A stretch of 64,000 nucleotides of DNA from Stenotrophomonas nitritireducens (GCF_001700965.1 NZ_CP016756.1:2780501-2844500), one strand, 5' to 3'; shown: positions 24,968-33,954, counted from the stretch's first letter. Made by a program: numbers and translations. The notes: a model not told the origin generated them from the letters alone.

Positions 24968-26008
24968 ATGACCATCACTGCGCAGGAAGCCCTGCAACGC
25001 ACCATCGAGCACCGCGAGATCTTCTTCGACGAGATGGTCGATCTGATGCGGCAGATCATGCGCGGCGAAATCTCGCCGACCATGACCTCGGCCATCCTCA
25101 CCGGCCTGCGGGTCAAGAAGGAAACCGTGGGCGAGATTGCCGGCGCGGCGACGGTGATGCGCGAATTCGCGCTGCCGGTGCAGGTGGCCGACAAGACCCA
25201 TCTGGTCGATATCGTCGGCACCGGTGGTGACGGCTCGCATACCTTCAACATCTCCACCTGTTCGATGTTCGTGGTGGCCGCAGCAGGCGCCAAGGTGGCC
25301 AAGCACGGCAACCGCAGTGTCTCCTCCAAGTCGGGCAGTGCCGACGCGGTGGAAGCACTCGGTGCGGTGATCGAGCTGCAGCCCGCGCAGGTAGCCCGCG
25401 CCATCGAGCAGACCGGCATCGGCTTCATGTTCGCGCCCATGCACCACCCGGCGATGAAGGTGGTTGCGCCGGTACGCCGCGAGATGGGCGTGCGCACCAT
25501 CTTCAACATCCTCGGTCCGCTGACCAACCCGGTGGGCGCTACCAACATCCTGATGGGCGTGTTCCATTCCGACCTGGTCGGCATCCAGGCGCGCGTGCTG
25601 CGTGAGCTGGGCGCCGAGCGTGCGCTGGTGGTGTGGGGCCGCGACAACATGGACGAGATCTCGCTGGGCGCCGGCACCCTGGTCGGCGAGCTGCGCGACG
25701 GCAAGGTGCGCGAGTATGAAATCCATCCCGAGGATTTCGGCATCGCCATGTCGGCCAGCCGCAACCTCAAGGTCGAGAACCCGGAGGAATCCATCGCCAT
25801 GCTGCGCGCGGTGCTGGACAACCAGCCGGGCCCGGCCAACGATATCGTGGCGCTCAACGCCGGTGCCGCCCTGTATGTGGCTGGTGTGGCCGACAGCATC
25901 GCCGACGGCTTGGCCCGCGCCCGCGCGGTGATTGTCGATGGCGGTGCGCGTGCGCGCATGCAGCAGTACGTGCAGGCCAGCCGCGTGCTGGCCGGCAATC
26001 CCCGATAA
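24968..26008 (+). CDS. trpD: Anthranilate phosphoribosyltransferase
   Basis: A 346-residue enzyme transferring the phosphoribosyl group from PRPP to anthranilate. The glycine-rich motifs are clear: [17 protein letters not shown] (PRPP/Mg site), [15 protein letters not shown] and [10 protein letters not shown]. The start is ATG 24968 with TTGGAG upstream. It is followed 52 bp later by trpC. Confidence 0.98.
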   Translation: MTITAQEALQRTIEHREIFFDEMVDLMRQIMRGEISPTMTSAILTGLRVKKETVGEIAGAATVMREFALPVQVADKTHLVDIVGTGGDGSHTFNISTCSMFVVAAAGAKVAKHGNRSVSSKSGSADAVEALGAVIELQPAQVARAIEQTGIGFMFAPMHHPAMKVVAPVRREMGVRTIFNILGPLTNPVGATNILMGVFHSDLVGIQARVLRELGAERALVVWGRDNMDEISLGAGTLVGELRDGKVREYEIHPEDFGIAMSASRNLKVENPEESIAMLRAVLDNQPGPANDIVALNAGAALYVAGVADSIADGLARARAVIVDGGARARMQQYVQASRVLAGNPR

Positions 26009-26060
26009 TTCCCTCCCGATACTCCGCGTCCGCAACGCCCGTCTTCCAGGAAGCAGATCC

Positions 26061-26855
26061 ATGAGCGACATCCTCAACACCATCCTCGCCCGCAAAGTGC
26101 AGGAGGTAGCCGAGCGCCGCAGCCGCGTGCCGCTGGCCGAGTTGCAGGCGCGCGTGGGCGATGCCTCGCCGGTGCGTGGCTTTGCCAATGCGCTGAACGC
26201 GGCCATCGCCAATGGCGATCCGGCGGTGATCGCCGAGATCAAGAAGGCCAGCCCGTCCAAGGGCGTGATCCGCCCGGACTTCCATCCGGCCGATATCGCG
26301 GTGAGCTATGAGCTGGGCGGCGCCAGCTGCCTATCGGTGCTGACTGACGTGGACTTCTTCCAGGGCGCCGACCTGTACCTGCAGCAGGCCCGCGAGGCCT
26401 GCACGCTGCCGGTGTTGCGCAAGGATTTCGTCATCGACCCGTACCAGGTGGTCGAGGCGCGCGTCTTGGGTGCCGACTGCATCCTGCTGATCGTCTCGGC
26501 GCTGGACGACCGGCAGCTGGCCGGGCTGTCCGACCTGGCCATGCAGCTGGGCATGGACGTGCTGGTGGAAGTGCACGACATCGACGAACTGGAACGCGCC
26601 ATCCAGGTGCCGGTGCCGCTGGTAGGCATCAACAACCGCAACCTGCGCACCTTCGAGGTGTCGCTGGACAACACCTTGTCGATGAAGGACGCGGTGCCGC
26701 GTGACCGCCTGCTGGTCACCGAGAGCGGCATCATGGGCCCGGCCGACGTCAAGCTGATGCGCGATGCGGGCGTCAACGCCTTCCTGGTCGGTGAGACCTT
26801 CATGCGCGTTGAAGAGCCAGGTGAGGGTCTGCGTCAGCTATTCTTCCCCGCATGA
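26061..26855 (+). CDS. trpC: Indole-3-glycerol phosphate synthase
   Basis: A 264-residue TIM barrel that closes the indole ring from CdRP. Catalytic segments are [57 protein letters not shown] and VTESGI. It is not fused to trpF. Its stop overlaps the next gene (HAD phosphatase) by 4 bp. Confidence 0.98.
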   Translation: MSDILNTILARKVQEVAERRSRVPLAELQARVGDASPVRGFANALNAAIANGDPAVIAEIKKASPSKGVIRPDFHPADIAVSYELGGASCLSVLTDVDFFQGADLYLQQAREACTLPVLRKDFVIDPYQVVEARVLGADCILLIVSALDDRQLAGLSDLAMQLGMDVLVEVHDIDELERAIQVPVPLVGINNRNLRTFEVSLDNTLSMKDAVPRDRLLVTESGIMGPADVKLMRDAGVNAFLVGETFMRVEEPGEGLRQLFFPA

Positions 26856-27574
26856 CTGAGCCCTATCCGACCCCCCGCGACGACGCGCAGCTGGTCGTCT
26901 TCGACTTCGATCACACGCTGTATGACGGTGATTCCGGCAGCCACCTGTTCGCCTGGCTGATCAAGCGCAATCCGCTGCGGCTGCTGGCGGCCATCCTCGC
27001 CACGCCATTGCTGGGGCCGTTGGTGGCGCTGCTGCCGACGCGCCGTTTCGGCATTTCCGGCTATGTCTGGATCGCCACCTTCGGCCTGCACCAGGCGCGT
27101 GACTTCAACAAGGTGATCGACCAGTACGTGCTCAAGCACGAGCCGCAGATCCGCGAGCACCTGCTGCCGCATGCGCTGCAGGTATTTGCCGCGCACCGCC
27201 GTGCCGGTGACCGGGTGATCGTGGCCACCGGCGCGCCGCCGGAGCTGGCGCGCGCCATTCTCGCCTTCGTGGCCGAGCAGGGTGTGCCGGTGATCGGCAG
27301 CGAGGTCGGCCCGCGTCTGGGTGCGATGGGTGCCACCCGCCACTGCCACAACGAAGAGAAGATGCGCATGCTGCGCGAGCGCGGTTACGGCGATGTCGCC
27401 ATCGCCTACTCGGACAGCACCGCCGACCTGCCCCTGCTCAAGGCGGCCAAGGCACCGGTGGTGGTGAACCCCAAGCATTCGCGTGTGGCGTACTTCGGCA
27501 AGGTACTGCCCCCCGGCACGCCGATCCTCAACTGGGGCTGCCCCGGCCGCGGCGGCAAGCCGCTGCCGAACTGA
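26852..27574 (+). CDS. HAD-IB family hydrolase (SerB-like phosphatase)
   Basis: A 240-residue HAD phosphatase with motif [15 protein letters not shown] (nucleophile and acid/base Asp), motif [10 protein letters not shown] and motif [18 protein letters not shown] hydrophobic pair of helices ([18 protein letters not shown]) in the cap distinguishes the phosphoserine-phosphatase-like IB subgroup. The ATG overlaps trpC (ATGA), so it ends the trp operon. Substrate unknown. Confidence 0.88.
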   Translation: MTEPYPTPRDDAQLVVFDFDHTLYDGDSGSHLFAWLIKRNPLRLLAAILATPLLGPLVALLPTRRFGISGYVWIATFGLHQARDFNKVIDQYVLKHEPQIREHLLPHALQVFAAHRRAGDRVIVATGAPPELARAILAFVAEQGVPVIGSEVGPRLGAMGATRHCHNEEKMRMLRERGYGDVAIAYSDSTADLPLLKAAKAPVVVNPKHSRVAYFGKVLPPGTPILNWGCPGRGGKPLPN

Positions 27575-27593
27575 TCCAAAGCGGAGCCAATAT

Positions 27594-28012
27594 CCCTTCT
27601 CCCGTTTACGGGGTTAAGAACAGGCGTTCACGAGCCAAAGGCTCGTGACTGTTCGTACGCCCCGCGTGCTACGCGGGGCCGGGGCGCGGAGCGAGGTGCC
27701 CGAAGGGCGGATGAGGGCGCTTTTGAGGCACCTGAAGAGCCTACCGGAGCCGACATCCCTTCTCCCGTTTACGGGAGAAGGTGCCCGGAGGGCGGATGAG
27801 GGGAGCTTTTAGAGCTAAAAAGCGCCCTCACCCCAACCCCTCTCCCGTAAACGGGAGAGGGGCTATCAGATTGCAGGCATGTGGAAATCTCCCTTCTCTC
27901 GCTTGCGGGAGAAGGTGCCCGCAGGGCGGATGAGGTGAGCTTCTCAAGCTTTTAGAGCTTAAAAGCGTCCTCACCCCAACCCCTCTCCCGTGAACGGGAG
28001 AGGGGCTCAGAA
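27594..28012. repeat. Cluster of CCCTTCTCCCG / CCCCTCTCCCG palindromic repeats
   Basis: Three pairs lie in the gene-free 27575-28037. Forms of the type CCCTTCTCCCGTTTACGGGAGAAGG, within two mismatches, occur at 27756-27800 and 27890-27936 and alternate with inverted CCTCACCCCAACCCCTCTCCCG forms at 27826-27863 and 27969-28006. The copy beginning at 27594 is split: after the first half-stem a ~78-bp insert (27613-27691) with its own hairpins CACGAGCC/GGCTCGTG and GCCCCGCGT/ACGCGGGGC interrupts it. The family is the same as around the DUF559 gene. Confidence 0.85.
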
Positions 28013-28037
28013 AGTCCGCGCGTTGCTTGGCGGCACC

Positions 28038-28799
28038 TCACTCTCCGCGCAGCTTCGCCACCGCCATGCCGATCTGGAACAGGCTGATCGACAGCACCAG
28101 CACGCCGACGCCGATCAGCACCCAGCGCTCCTTGACCCGCTTCACCAGCAGGGCCGCCACCGGCGCGGCCATCATTCCGCCGACCAGCAGGCCGGCGACG
28201 ATGGACAGGTGCTGCAGGCCCATCGACAGCAGGAAGGTGGCCGAGATCGACAGGGTCACGATGAACTCGGCGGCGTTGACCGAGCCGATGGTGGTGCGTG
28301 CCTGGCCGCCACGGGCCAGCAGGGTGGAAGTGGCCACCGGCCCCCAGCCGCCGCCGCCGGTGGCGTCCAGCAGGCCGGCGAAGAAGCCCAGTACCGGCAC
28401 CCGTTTCACTTCCTGCTTGGCCATGAACTTGCCCGCCGCGCGCGCCAGGATGAAGATCGCCAGTACCAGCAGGTACAGGTAGATGAAGGGGCGCACCACG
28501 TCGCCCGGGAGTTGGGTCAGTACATACGCGCCGATCGCGCCGCCAATGGCGCCGGGTATGGCCAGCCGGAAGAACAGGCGCTTGTCGACGTTGCCGGCGG
28601 CCAGGTGCGAGACCCCGGACGCGCCGGTGGTGAAGACCTCGGCGGTGTGGATGCTGGCACTGACCGCCGCCGGTGGCAGCCCCATGCTCAGCAGGACCGA
28701 GGACGAAATCAGCCCGAACGCCATGCCCAAAGCGCCGTCCACCAGCTGTGCGCCCAGGCCAATCAGGATGAACCAGTAAAATTCGCTTCCAAATTCCAT
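28038..28799 (-). CDS. TauE/SafE family sulfite or sulfonate exporter-like permease
   Basis: A 253-residue membrane protein with eight helices. It contains the two family repeats: LIGLGAQLVDGALGMAFGL near the N-terminus and GFFAGLLDATGGGGWGPVATSTLL in the middle. Members move sulfite, sulfoacetate, taurine-related or other organic anions. The ATG at 28799 starts MEFGSEFYWF; an upstream extension lacks a ribosome site. No sulfur genes are adjacent, so the substrate is open. Confidence 0.88.
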   Translation of the reverse strand: MEFGSEFYWFILIGLGAQLVDGALGMAFGLISSSVLLSMGLPPAAVSASIHTAEVFTTGASGVSHLAAGNVDKRLFFRLAIPGAIGGAIGAYVLTQLPGDVVRPFIYLYLLVLAIFILARAAGKFMAKQEVKRVPVLGFFAGLLDATGGGGWGPVATSTLLARGGQARTTIGSVNAAEFIVTLSISATFLLSMGLQHLSIVAGLLVGGMMAAPVAALLVKRVKERWVLIGVGVLVLSISLFQIGMAVAKLRGE

Positions 28800-29685
28800 T
28801 CCCCAAGCCTGCGGTGCGAGGCAGGTCAGGTCAAGGAAAGTTGCAACGCAACGTAGTGGATTGGGTTGATTTCCTACCTGTATCAGCGCCAAAAAACACG
28901 TAATTTGCCGTTATATGTTCAATTTCCGCGTCATTCGAAATCGCGGTGTGCAGCAGTAGCGAGAATCGAGAAAACAGGCTAGTTCGCAATGCCTAATGAG
29001 ATTTACGGTGCCGACAGAGTTCACAGTTTTAAAGTGCCTTTTTCGTTGTCGTATCTGCATGTCCTCAGGGTGTTCCTCGCCTCGGTAAGGCCAGCGAAGG
29101 CTACTGCTGATGACACCAGAATCAACATTCGTGGTGGTGCTGCCTGGGTGAGGCGTTTTTGCGATCCCGGCGTGCCCCAAGCCCCGGCTGCGCGTTTCCG
29201 TCCTGCCGGATAGCCCAACGAAGATGCGCCGCAAGCAAGGTTCCGCCGGGAACCCTTGGGCAAAGGTTGCACGCGAGGGAAGGGGGTACGGCGGATGGTC
29301 AGCTTCGCAGCCGAGGGAGCGCAGCTCCGTGGTCCTGGCTAAGCGCAGCGCACTCTGGAAGCTGGCAGAAGCGATATTGGCGGGCGGAGGAGACCGTTGG
29401 GGCCATGCCGCCAATCTGTCCACGGCTTCCCAAGGGGCGTGCCGCAACCTGGGTTGCCGGCCTGTCTGGCGGCGATCTGTGCCCGAGCGGGAGGCGCGCG
29501 GGCCCCTCAAGAAGGGGCGCGCGGACAGGTGCGCTAGGGGCCAGAGGCTACGCCTGCGCTTGAGCAGGCTGAAGGTGGCGCCCTGTCAGGCGCGCGTCGC
29601 CACGCGCCTGCAGCCGCGTGGCCCGTGGCGCTGTCCGGCAGCGCGCGAACCACGAGGTTGATACGTGAATACGTATTCGCGCGGG
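28800..29685. other. Gene-free region with strongly structured GC-rich part
   Basis: No convincing gene in 886 bp. 28890-29060 is comparatively AT-rich; 29150-29640 is GC-rich and full of possible stems. These include GGTTCC/GGAACC (29239-29254), GGAGC/GCTCC (29316-29328), ATTGGCGG/CCGCCAAT (29376-29415), CCTGTC/GACAGG (29461-29529) enclosing a GCCCCT/AGGGGC hairpin with a GC-rich base (29497-29523), and GTGGCG/CGCCAC (29575-29603). Near the clp stop is the perfect palindrome GAATACGTATTC (29667-29678). It does not match RNase P, tmRNA, SRP or 6S RNA conserved elements that I know. It could be an uncharacterised structured RNA or a decayed repeat element. Confidence 0.5.
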
Positions 29686-30375
29686 TCAGCGCGTTCCGTA
29701 CAGCACAACGGTCTTGCCGCGGGCATGCAGCAGCCCATCGGCCTGCAGCTTCTTCAGGACACGGCCGGCCATTTCCCGCGAACACCCCACCAGGCGGGCG
29801 ATTTCCTGACGCGAGACGCGCAGCTGGGTGCCCTGGGGGTGGCTCATCGATTCCGGTTCCTTGGACAGGTCGTGCAGGGTCCGCACGATGCGGTCGGTCA
29901 CGTCTAGGAAGGCCAGGCGGCTGGCCTTGCGGCTGGTGTGCAGCAGGCGGCGGGAGATCTGTGAGCCAATGGCGTACAGCAGCTTGGGCGCATCCACTGA
30001 CAGTGGCCCAAGGAACAGCTGGTGCAGCCTTTCGTAACTGATTTCAGCCAGTTCACAGGGGGTCCGGGTGCGCAGGATCACCTCGCGCTTGTCCGATTCT
30101 ATGAACAGGCCCATCTCGCCGACGAACTCCCCTGCGCCGAAATAGCCCAGTACCAGTTCACGGTCGTCGTCTTCCTCGGCAATGATGCTGACTGAGCCGC
30201 TGATCACGTAATACATGGTTCCGGCGGGGTCCCCGGGGCGGAACACATCGGTCCGCGCAGGGTAGCGGCGCCGGTGGCTGTGGGCCAGAAAGCGGTCAAT
30301 GGTAGCAATGTCCAGCGCCAGCGGGCTGGAGGCAAGACGCACGTTGGACACGGTGTTGGCGTTACCTGGGCTCAT
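29686..30375 (-). CDS. clp: CRP-like regulator Clp
   Basis: A 229-residue CRP/FNR family regulator, the Xanthomonadaceae Clp. The cyclic-nucleotide fold (YVISGSVSIIAEEDDDRELVLGYFGAGEFVGEMGLF) is followed by the C-helix and a winged HTH (VSRQEIARLVGCSREMAGRVLKKL), ending KTVVLYGTR. In Xanthomonas, Clp binds DNA until c-di-GMP releases it, and it controls extracellular enzymes, polysaccharide and virulence genes under the Rpf system. The ATG at 30375 matches the Xanthomonas start (MSPGN); a GTG at 30387 would add four residues. It is divergent from speD. Confidence 0.96.
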   Translation of the reverse strand: MSPGNANTVSNVRLASSPLALDIATIDRFLAHSHRRRYPARTDVFRPGDPAGTMYYVISGSVSIIAEEDDDRELVLGYFGAGEFVGEMGLFIESDKREVILRTRTPCELAEISYERLHQLFLGPLSVDAPKLLYAIGSQISRRLLHTSRKASRLAFLDVTDRIVRTLHDLSKEPESMSHPQGTQLRVSRQEIARLVGCSREMAGRVLKKLQADGLLHARGKTVVLYGTR

Positions 30376-30436
30376 GATGGCGTTCACAGTTTGGATGAAC
30401 TTGCTTAATGGGCAAGCTTAACGAGGCCGAGCATAA

Positions 30437-30492
30437 GGGGCAAACGTGCATCACGGAGCAAGTATCACAGGGAGACACTTTGCCCCATACTT
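30437..30492 (+). promoter_or_regulatory. Possible pseudoknot in the speD leader
   Basis: GGGGCAAA (30437-30444) pairs with TTTGCCCC (30479-30486), and AAGTAT (30460-30465) pairs with ATACTT (30487-30492). The pairs cross, and the two 3' strands are adjacent, as in an H-type pseudoknot able to stack coaxially. It lies 34 nt before the speD start. No known riboswitch class was matched. Confidence 0.35.
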
Positions 30493-30525
30493 CCGCCTTT
30501 CCCACCATCTACAGGATCGACCGCC

Positions 30526-31320
30526 GTGGTCAAGCCGTTGCCTCGCCTGAGGTTGCAAGGATTCAACAACCTCACCAAGGCCTTGAGCTTCAACATTTAT
30601 GACGTCTGTTATGCGCGTACCGAAGAGGAGCGCCAGCGTTATATCGAGTACATCGACGAGGAATACAACGCCGATCGACTCACGCAGATCCTCACCGATG
30701 TGGCTGAAATCATCGGTGCGAACATCCTGAACATCGCGCGTCAGGATTACGACCCACAGGGTGCCTCGGTCACAATTCTCATTTCCGAGGAACCGGTGAT
30801 CGACAAGAAGCAGGCCGGCAAGGAGTTGATCTCCGACGCCGTGGTCGCGCACATGGACAAGTCGCACATCACCGTGCACACCTATCCGGAAACGCACCCG
30901 CAGGAAGGCATCGCAACCTTCCGCGCCGATATCGACGTGGCTACCTGTGGCGTGATTTCGCCGTTGAAGGCGCTGAACTACCTGATCGAGAGTCTGGAAT
31001 CAGACATCGTGATCATGGATTACCGCGTGCGTGGCTTCACCCGTGATGTGAAGGGCAAGAAGCACTACATCGATCACAAGATCAACTCGATCCAGAACTT
31101 CCTGGCCAAGAACATCAAGTCGCGTTACGAGATGTTCGACGTCAATGTCTATCAGGAAAATATCTTCCACACGAAGATGCACCTGCAGGACTTTGACCTG
31201 GACAAGTACCTGTTCGAAGAGAAGGCCAAGAACCTGTCCTTCAAGGAACGCATGAAGATCGAGGCGCTGCTGCGCCGCGAGATCGAAGAACTGTTCCACG
31301 GCCGCAACCTGGCCGAGTAA
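30526..31320 (+). CDS. speD: S-adenosylmethionine decarboxylase proenzyme (long proteobacterial form)
   Basis: A 264-residue pyruvoyl enzyme that makes decarboxylated SAM for spermidine synthesis. The proenzyme cleaves itself before Ser113 (in [13 protein letters not shown]), turning the serine into the pyruvoyl cofactor. Downstream are the conserved [34 protein letters not shown] and [12 protein letters not shown]. The start is GTG 30526 with AGGA at about 9 nt. A terminator shared with the sugE riboswitch follows. Confidence 0.97.
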   Translation: MVKPLPRLRLQGFNNLTKALSFNIYDVCYARTEEERQRYIEYIDEEYNADRLTQILTDVAEIIGANILNIARQDYDPQGASVTILISEEPVIDKKQAGKELISDAVVAHMDKSHITVHTYPETHPQEGIATFRADIDVATCGVISPLKALNYLIESLESDIVIMDYRVRGFTRDVKGKKHYIDHKINSIQNFLAKNIKSRYEMFDVNVYQENIFHTKMHLQDFDLDKYLFEEKAKNLSFKERMKIEALLRREIEELFHGRNLAE

Positions 31321-31362
31321 GCAGCACCTGCGCGGGCCGGCATGCCTGTCTGCGCAAAAACA

Positions 31363-31411
31363 GGCGGGACGGCCCGCCCTGCATCTGCTGCAGACGTTTG
31401 CCGACGGCGGC
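31363..31411 (+). promoter_or_regulatory. Guanidine-II (mini-ykkC) riboswitch
   Basis: Two short hairpins with the diagnostic ACGG tetraloop. P1 is GGCGGG-ACGG-CCCGCC (31363-31378) and P2 is GCCG-ACGG-CGGC (31400-31411), 21 nt apart. In the guanidine-II class the two ACGR loops dimerise around guanidinium. The gene downstream is an SMR/SugE transporter, the usual target. P2 overlaps the 5' strand of the terminator at 31403-31444, so ligand binding should favour read-through. Confidence 0.85.
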
Positions 31412-31444
31412 CCGGTGTGAACTCACCGGGCCGCCGTCTTTTTT
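31403..31444 (+). terminator. Riboswitch-controlled terminator before sugE
   Basis: A perfect 15-bp stem GACGGCGGCCCGGTG (31403-31417) with CACCGGGCCGCCGTC (31424-31438), a 6-nt loop and six T residues. Its 5' strand contains the ACGG loop and 3' half of riboswitch hairpin P2, making the two structures mutually exclusive. It also ends the speD transcript. Confidence 0.9.
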
Positions 31445-31460
31445 GTAAAGGAAGTTGGCG

Positions 31461-31775
31461 ATGCCCTGGATCTACCTGCTGCTTGCGGGCCTGTTCGAGA
31501 TTGGATTTGCGCTGGGCCTGAAGTTCAGCGAAGGCTTTACCCGGCTCTGGCCGAGTGTGTTCACCGTGGTATTTGCCGGCATCAGCCTATGGTTGCTGAC
31601 CCAGGCGCTGCGCACGATACCGGTAGGTACCGGCTATGCGATCTGGACGGGTATCGGCGCCGTTGGCGTGGCGATCGCCGGCGTGATCCTGTTCGGGGAC
31701 AGCGCCAGCTGGCCGCGCCTGCTGTGCATCGGCCTGATCGTGACCGGCGTCATCGGCCTGAAAATGGTCAGCTGA
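31461..31775 (+). CDS. sugE: SMR family guanidinium exporter
   Basis: A 104-residue four-helix small multidrug resistance protein of the SugE/Gdx subgroup. It has the membrane glutamate in LLLAGLFEIGFALGLKFSEGF and the GTGYAIWTGIGAVG segment. Gdx proteins export guanidinium in exchange for protons, which fits the guanidine-II riboswitch just upstream. The start is ATG 31461 with GGAAG at 6 nt; the in-frame TTG at 31455 is less likely. Confidence 0.93.
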   Translation: MPWIYLLLAGLFEIGFALGLKFSEGFTRLWPSVFTVVFAGISLWLLTQALRTIPVGTGYAIWTGIGAVGVAIAGVILFGDSASWPRLLCIGLIVTGVIGLKMVS

Positions 31776-31778
31776 GCA

Positions 31779-31993
31779 GTAGTGCCGAGCCATGCTCGGC
31801 AAAGGCTCCATGCATGAGCCTGAGCATGTAGTGCCGAGCCATGCTCGGCAGGGGCGTTTCCCGGTAAGGCCCCAGCCGAGCATGGCTCGGCACTACAGCG
31901 ATGCTTTCACGGTAAGGCCCCAGCCGAGCGTGGCTCGGCACTACAGGTGATGCGTTCCCGGTAAGGCCCCAGCCGAGCATAGCTCGGCGCTAC
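31779..31993. repeat. Five SMAG repeats
   Basis: Two GTAG-forward copies (31779-31801, 31828-31850) and three inverted copies ending CTAC (31875-31896, 31923-31944, 31972-31993), the latter separated by a recurring GGTAAGGCCCCA spacer. They lie between the convergent sugE and coq7. Confidence 0.88.
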
Positions 31994-32003
31994 AGGTGAG
32001 GCC

Positions 32004-32648
32004 TTAAATCCGGTACGCCACGGCTTTCATCGCCTTGGAAGCCAGCGCCATCACCGACGGGATCGGGAAGGGCAGCTTGCGCGCGCCGGCATGTTCGGCA
32101 TGCTCGGCGTGGCGCGCTTCATCGATCTTCATCACCTTGAGGATCTCGCGGCTGCGCTGGTCGGCGGGCGGCAGGGTTTCCAGGTGTTCGTCCAGATGCG
32201 CTTCCACCTGGCGCTCGGTCTCCACCACGAAGCCCAGGTTCCAGCCATCGCCGCGCAGGCCGGCCAGGGTGCCGATGGTGTAGCTGCCGGCATACCAGAG
32301 CGGGTTGAACAGGCTGGGGCGGCTGTCCAGCTCGCGCAGGCGGTCAGCGCACCAGCTCAGGTGGTCAGTCTCTTCCTGCGCGGCTTCCAGCAGGTGTGCG
32401 CGGGTGGCGGGGTCGCGGGCGACCGCTGCCTGGCCGAAATACAGGCCCTGCGCGCAGACCTCGCCGACGTGGTTGATGCGCATCAGGCCGGCGGCGTGGC
32501 GGACCTCGGCCGGCTCCAGCACCACTTCGGGGGTGTCGCCGGCCGGGTTGGGGCGGGCGGCCGGCGGATTGCCGAACACCGTGTCCAGCGCGCGCTGGGC
32601 TTCGGTCAGCAGGTGGTCCAGGGGCGTTTGTACGCGGGCGGTTATCAT
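32004..32648 (-). CDS. coq7: 2-polyprenyl-3-methyl-6-methoxy-1,4-benzoquinone monooxygenase
   Basis: A 214-residue di-iron hydroxylase for the last ring hydroxylation of ubiquinone. The four-helix carboxylate ligand set is visible: [33 protein letters not shown] and [11 protein letters not shown]-terminal hydrophobic segment ([14 protein letters not shown]) mediates membrane contact. The start is ATG 32648 by comparison with family length. It is divergent from rplM. Confidence 0.94.
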   Translation of the reverse strand: MITARVQTPLDHLLTEAQRALDTVFGNPPAARPNPAGDTPEVVLEPAEVRHAAGLMRINHVGEVCAQGLYFGQAAVARDPATRAHLLEAAQEETDHLSWCADRLRELDSRPSLFNPLWYAGSYTIGTLAGLRGDGWNLGFVVETERQVEAHLDEHLETLPPADQRSREILKVMKIDEARHAEHAEHAGARKLPFPIPSVMALASKAMKAVAYRI

Positions 32649-32737
32649 GGCGGCCGTGCAGTGGGGTATGTGGCGATTCTCGCCGCTGGCCCTGGGCCTG
32701 CCAAGGCCGCGGCAGGTCAGCCGTTCAGGCGCGCAAC

Positions 32738-32766
32738 TTGCGCCGCGGGCGTACGGCCAGTACAAT
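32738..32766 (+). promoter_or_regulatory. Predicted rplM-rpsI promoter
   Basis: TTGCGC (32738-32743), a 17-bp spacer, then TACAAT (32761-32766). The -10 is strong and the -35 weak. Transcription would start near 32773, giving a leader of about 80 nt for rplM. Confidence 0.55.
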
Positions 32767-32854
32767 CCCGCCTCTTCTGTTTCACCTTCACAACGCGTGG
32801 CAAAGTTCCGGTGGTTCATCTCGCCGAAATCAGCCCGACCTACCTGAGTTCTTT

Positions 32855-33283
32855 ATGAGCACTTTCACTGCAAAGAACGAGACCGTCCAGCGCGACTGGT
32901 ACCTCGTTGACGCCGCCGGCAAAACGCTGGGCCGTCTCTCCACCGAGCTGGCTCGCCGCCTGCGTGGCAAGCACAAGCCGGTTTACACCCCGCATGTTGA
33001 CACCGGTGATTACCTGGTCGTCATCAATGCCGACAAAATTACTGTTACCGGCAAGAAGCTGAAGGACAAGAAGTACCATCGCTTCACCGGCTACATCGGT
33101 AACCTGAAGACCGAAACCCTGGAGCAGGCGCTGGAGCGTCACCCGGAGCGCGTGATCGAGATCGCCGTCAAGGGCATGCTGCCGAAGGGCCCGCTGGGTC
33201 GTCAGATGTACCGCAAGCTCAAGGTCTATGCAGGCACTGAGCATCCGCACGCAGCACAGCAGCCGCAGGTTCTGGATATCTAA
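32855..33283 (+). CDS. rplM: 50S ribosomal protein L13
   Basis: A 142-residue ribosomal protein, full length, with the conserved [19 protein letters not shown] start and the [19 protein letters not shown] segment. L13 is an early assembly protein of the large subunit. The start is ATG 32855; the Shine-Dalgarno is poor (TGAG), which is common for this gene. It is co-transcribed with rpsI 2 bp downstream. Confidence 0.98.
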   Translation: MSTFTAKNETVQRDWYLVDAAGKTLGRLSTELARRLRGKHKPVYTPHVDTGDYLVVINADKITVTGKKLKDKKYHRFTGYIGNLKTETLEQALERHPERVIEIAVKGMLPKGPLGRQMYRKLKVYAGTEHPHAAQQPQVLDI

Positions 33284-33285
33284 TC

Positions 33286-33678
33286 ATGGCTATCACTCAA
33301 AACTACGGCACTGGCCGCCGCAAGTCCTCCACCGCTCGCGTGTTCCTGCGCAAGGGCACTGGCAACATCACCGTCAATGGCCGTCCGCTGGACGAGTTCT
33401 TTGGCCGTGAGACCGCACGCATGATCGTGCGTCAGCCGCTGGAACTGACCCAGAACACCGAAAGCTTTGACATTCTTGTCACTGCTGCTGGTGGTGGCAC
33501 CACCGGCCAGGCCGGTGCGATCCGTCTGGGCATCGCCCGTGCGCTGGTCGAGTACGACGAAAGCCTGAAGTCCGAGCTGCGCAAGGCTGGCTTCATGACC
33601 CGTGACGCTCGTGAAGTCGAGCGTAAGAAGGTCGGCCTGCACAAGGCGCGTCGCGCCACCCAGTTCTCCAAGCGTTAA
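33286..33678 (+). CDS. rpsI: 30S ribosomal protein S9
   Basis: A 130-residue protein with the [15 protein letters not shown]-terminus, the [19 protein letters not shown] core, and the basic tail [11 protein letters not shown] whose last arginine contacts P-site tRNA. It is second in the rplM-rpsI operon and is followed by an intrinsic terminator. Confidence 0.98.
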   Translation: MAITQNYGTGRRKSSTARVFLRKGTGNITVNGRPLDEFFGRETARMIVRQPLELTQNTESFDILVTAAGGGTTGQAGAIRLGIARALVEYDESLKSELRKAGFMTRDAREVERKKVGLHKARRATQFSKR

Positions 33679-33719
33679 TCGCTTCTGGGTGGGGTTCTTC
33701 GGAATCCCACTGGGAAAGC

Positions 33720-33745
33720 AAAAGCCCGGCTTCGGCCGGGCTTTT
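33720..33745 (+). terminator. Terminator of the rplM-rpsI operon
   Basis: AAAAGCCCGGC, TTCG loop, GCCGGGCTTTT: an 11-bp stem with a stable tetraloop and a U-rich 3' side. Confidence 0.92.
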
Positions 33746-33841
33746 GTCGTTTCTGCATTGTGGTGTGGTGTGGTTGCGGTGCGGGTGGGTTCAAGTTGTT
33801 CGAACATCCCGTGTCGGATCACAGCGCAAAAATCACCGCAC

Positions 33842-33873
33842 AAAAAAAGACCCGATCTTTCGATCGGGTCTTT
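33842..33873 (-). terminator. Terminator of the tRNA operon
   Basis: On the minus strand a 12-bp stem (AAAGACCCGATC paired with GATCGGGTCTTT) with a GAAA loop is followed by seven further U residues. It lies 6 bp beyond the last tRNA-Gln. Confidence 0.9.
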
Positions 33874-33879
33874 CGTATG

Positions 33880-33954
33880 TGGCAGCCCCGGAAGGATTCG
33901 AACCTCCGAATGTCTGAGTCAGAGTCAGATGCCTTACCGCTTGGCGACGGGGCT
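33880..33954 (-). tRNA. tRNA-Gln(CTG)
   Basis: A 75-nt cloverleaf with encoded CCA. The anticodon stem TCTGA/TCAGA carries the loop CTCTGAC, anticodon CTG. The acceptor stem AGCCCCG pairs with CGGGGCT, with discriminator G73, and the T-arm contains GGTTCGAATCC. It is identical to the copy at 34068. Confidence 0.97.

Noticed and set aside
28911-29510. 199-residue minus-strand protein
   Set aside because: No ribosome site, no recognisable domain, amino-acid composition typical of non-coding GC-rich DNA, and the region is rich in stems instead.
29150-29650. RNase P RNA or tmRNA
   Set aside because: The conserved RNase P core (GAGGAAAGTCC and related regions) and the tmRNA tRNA-like end with CCA are absent on both strands.
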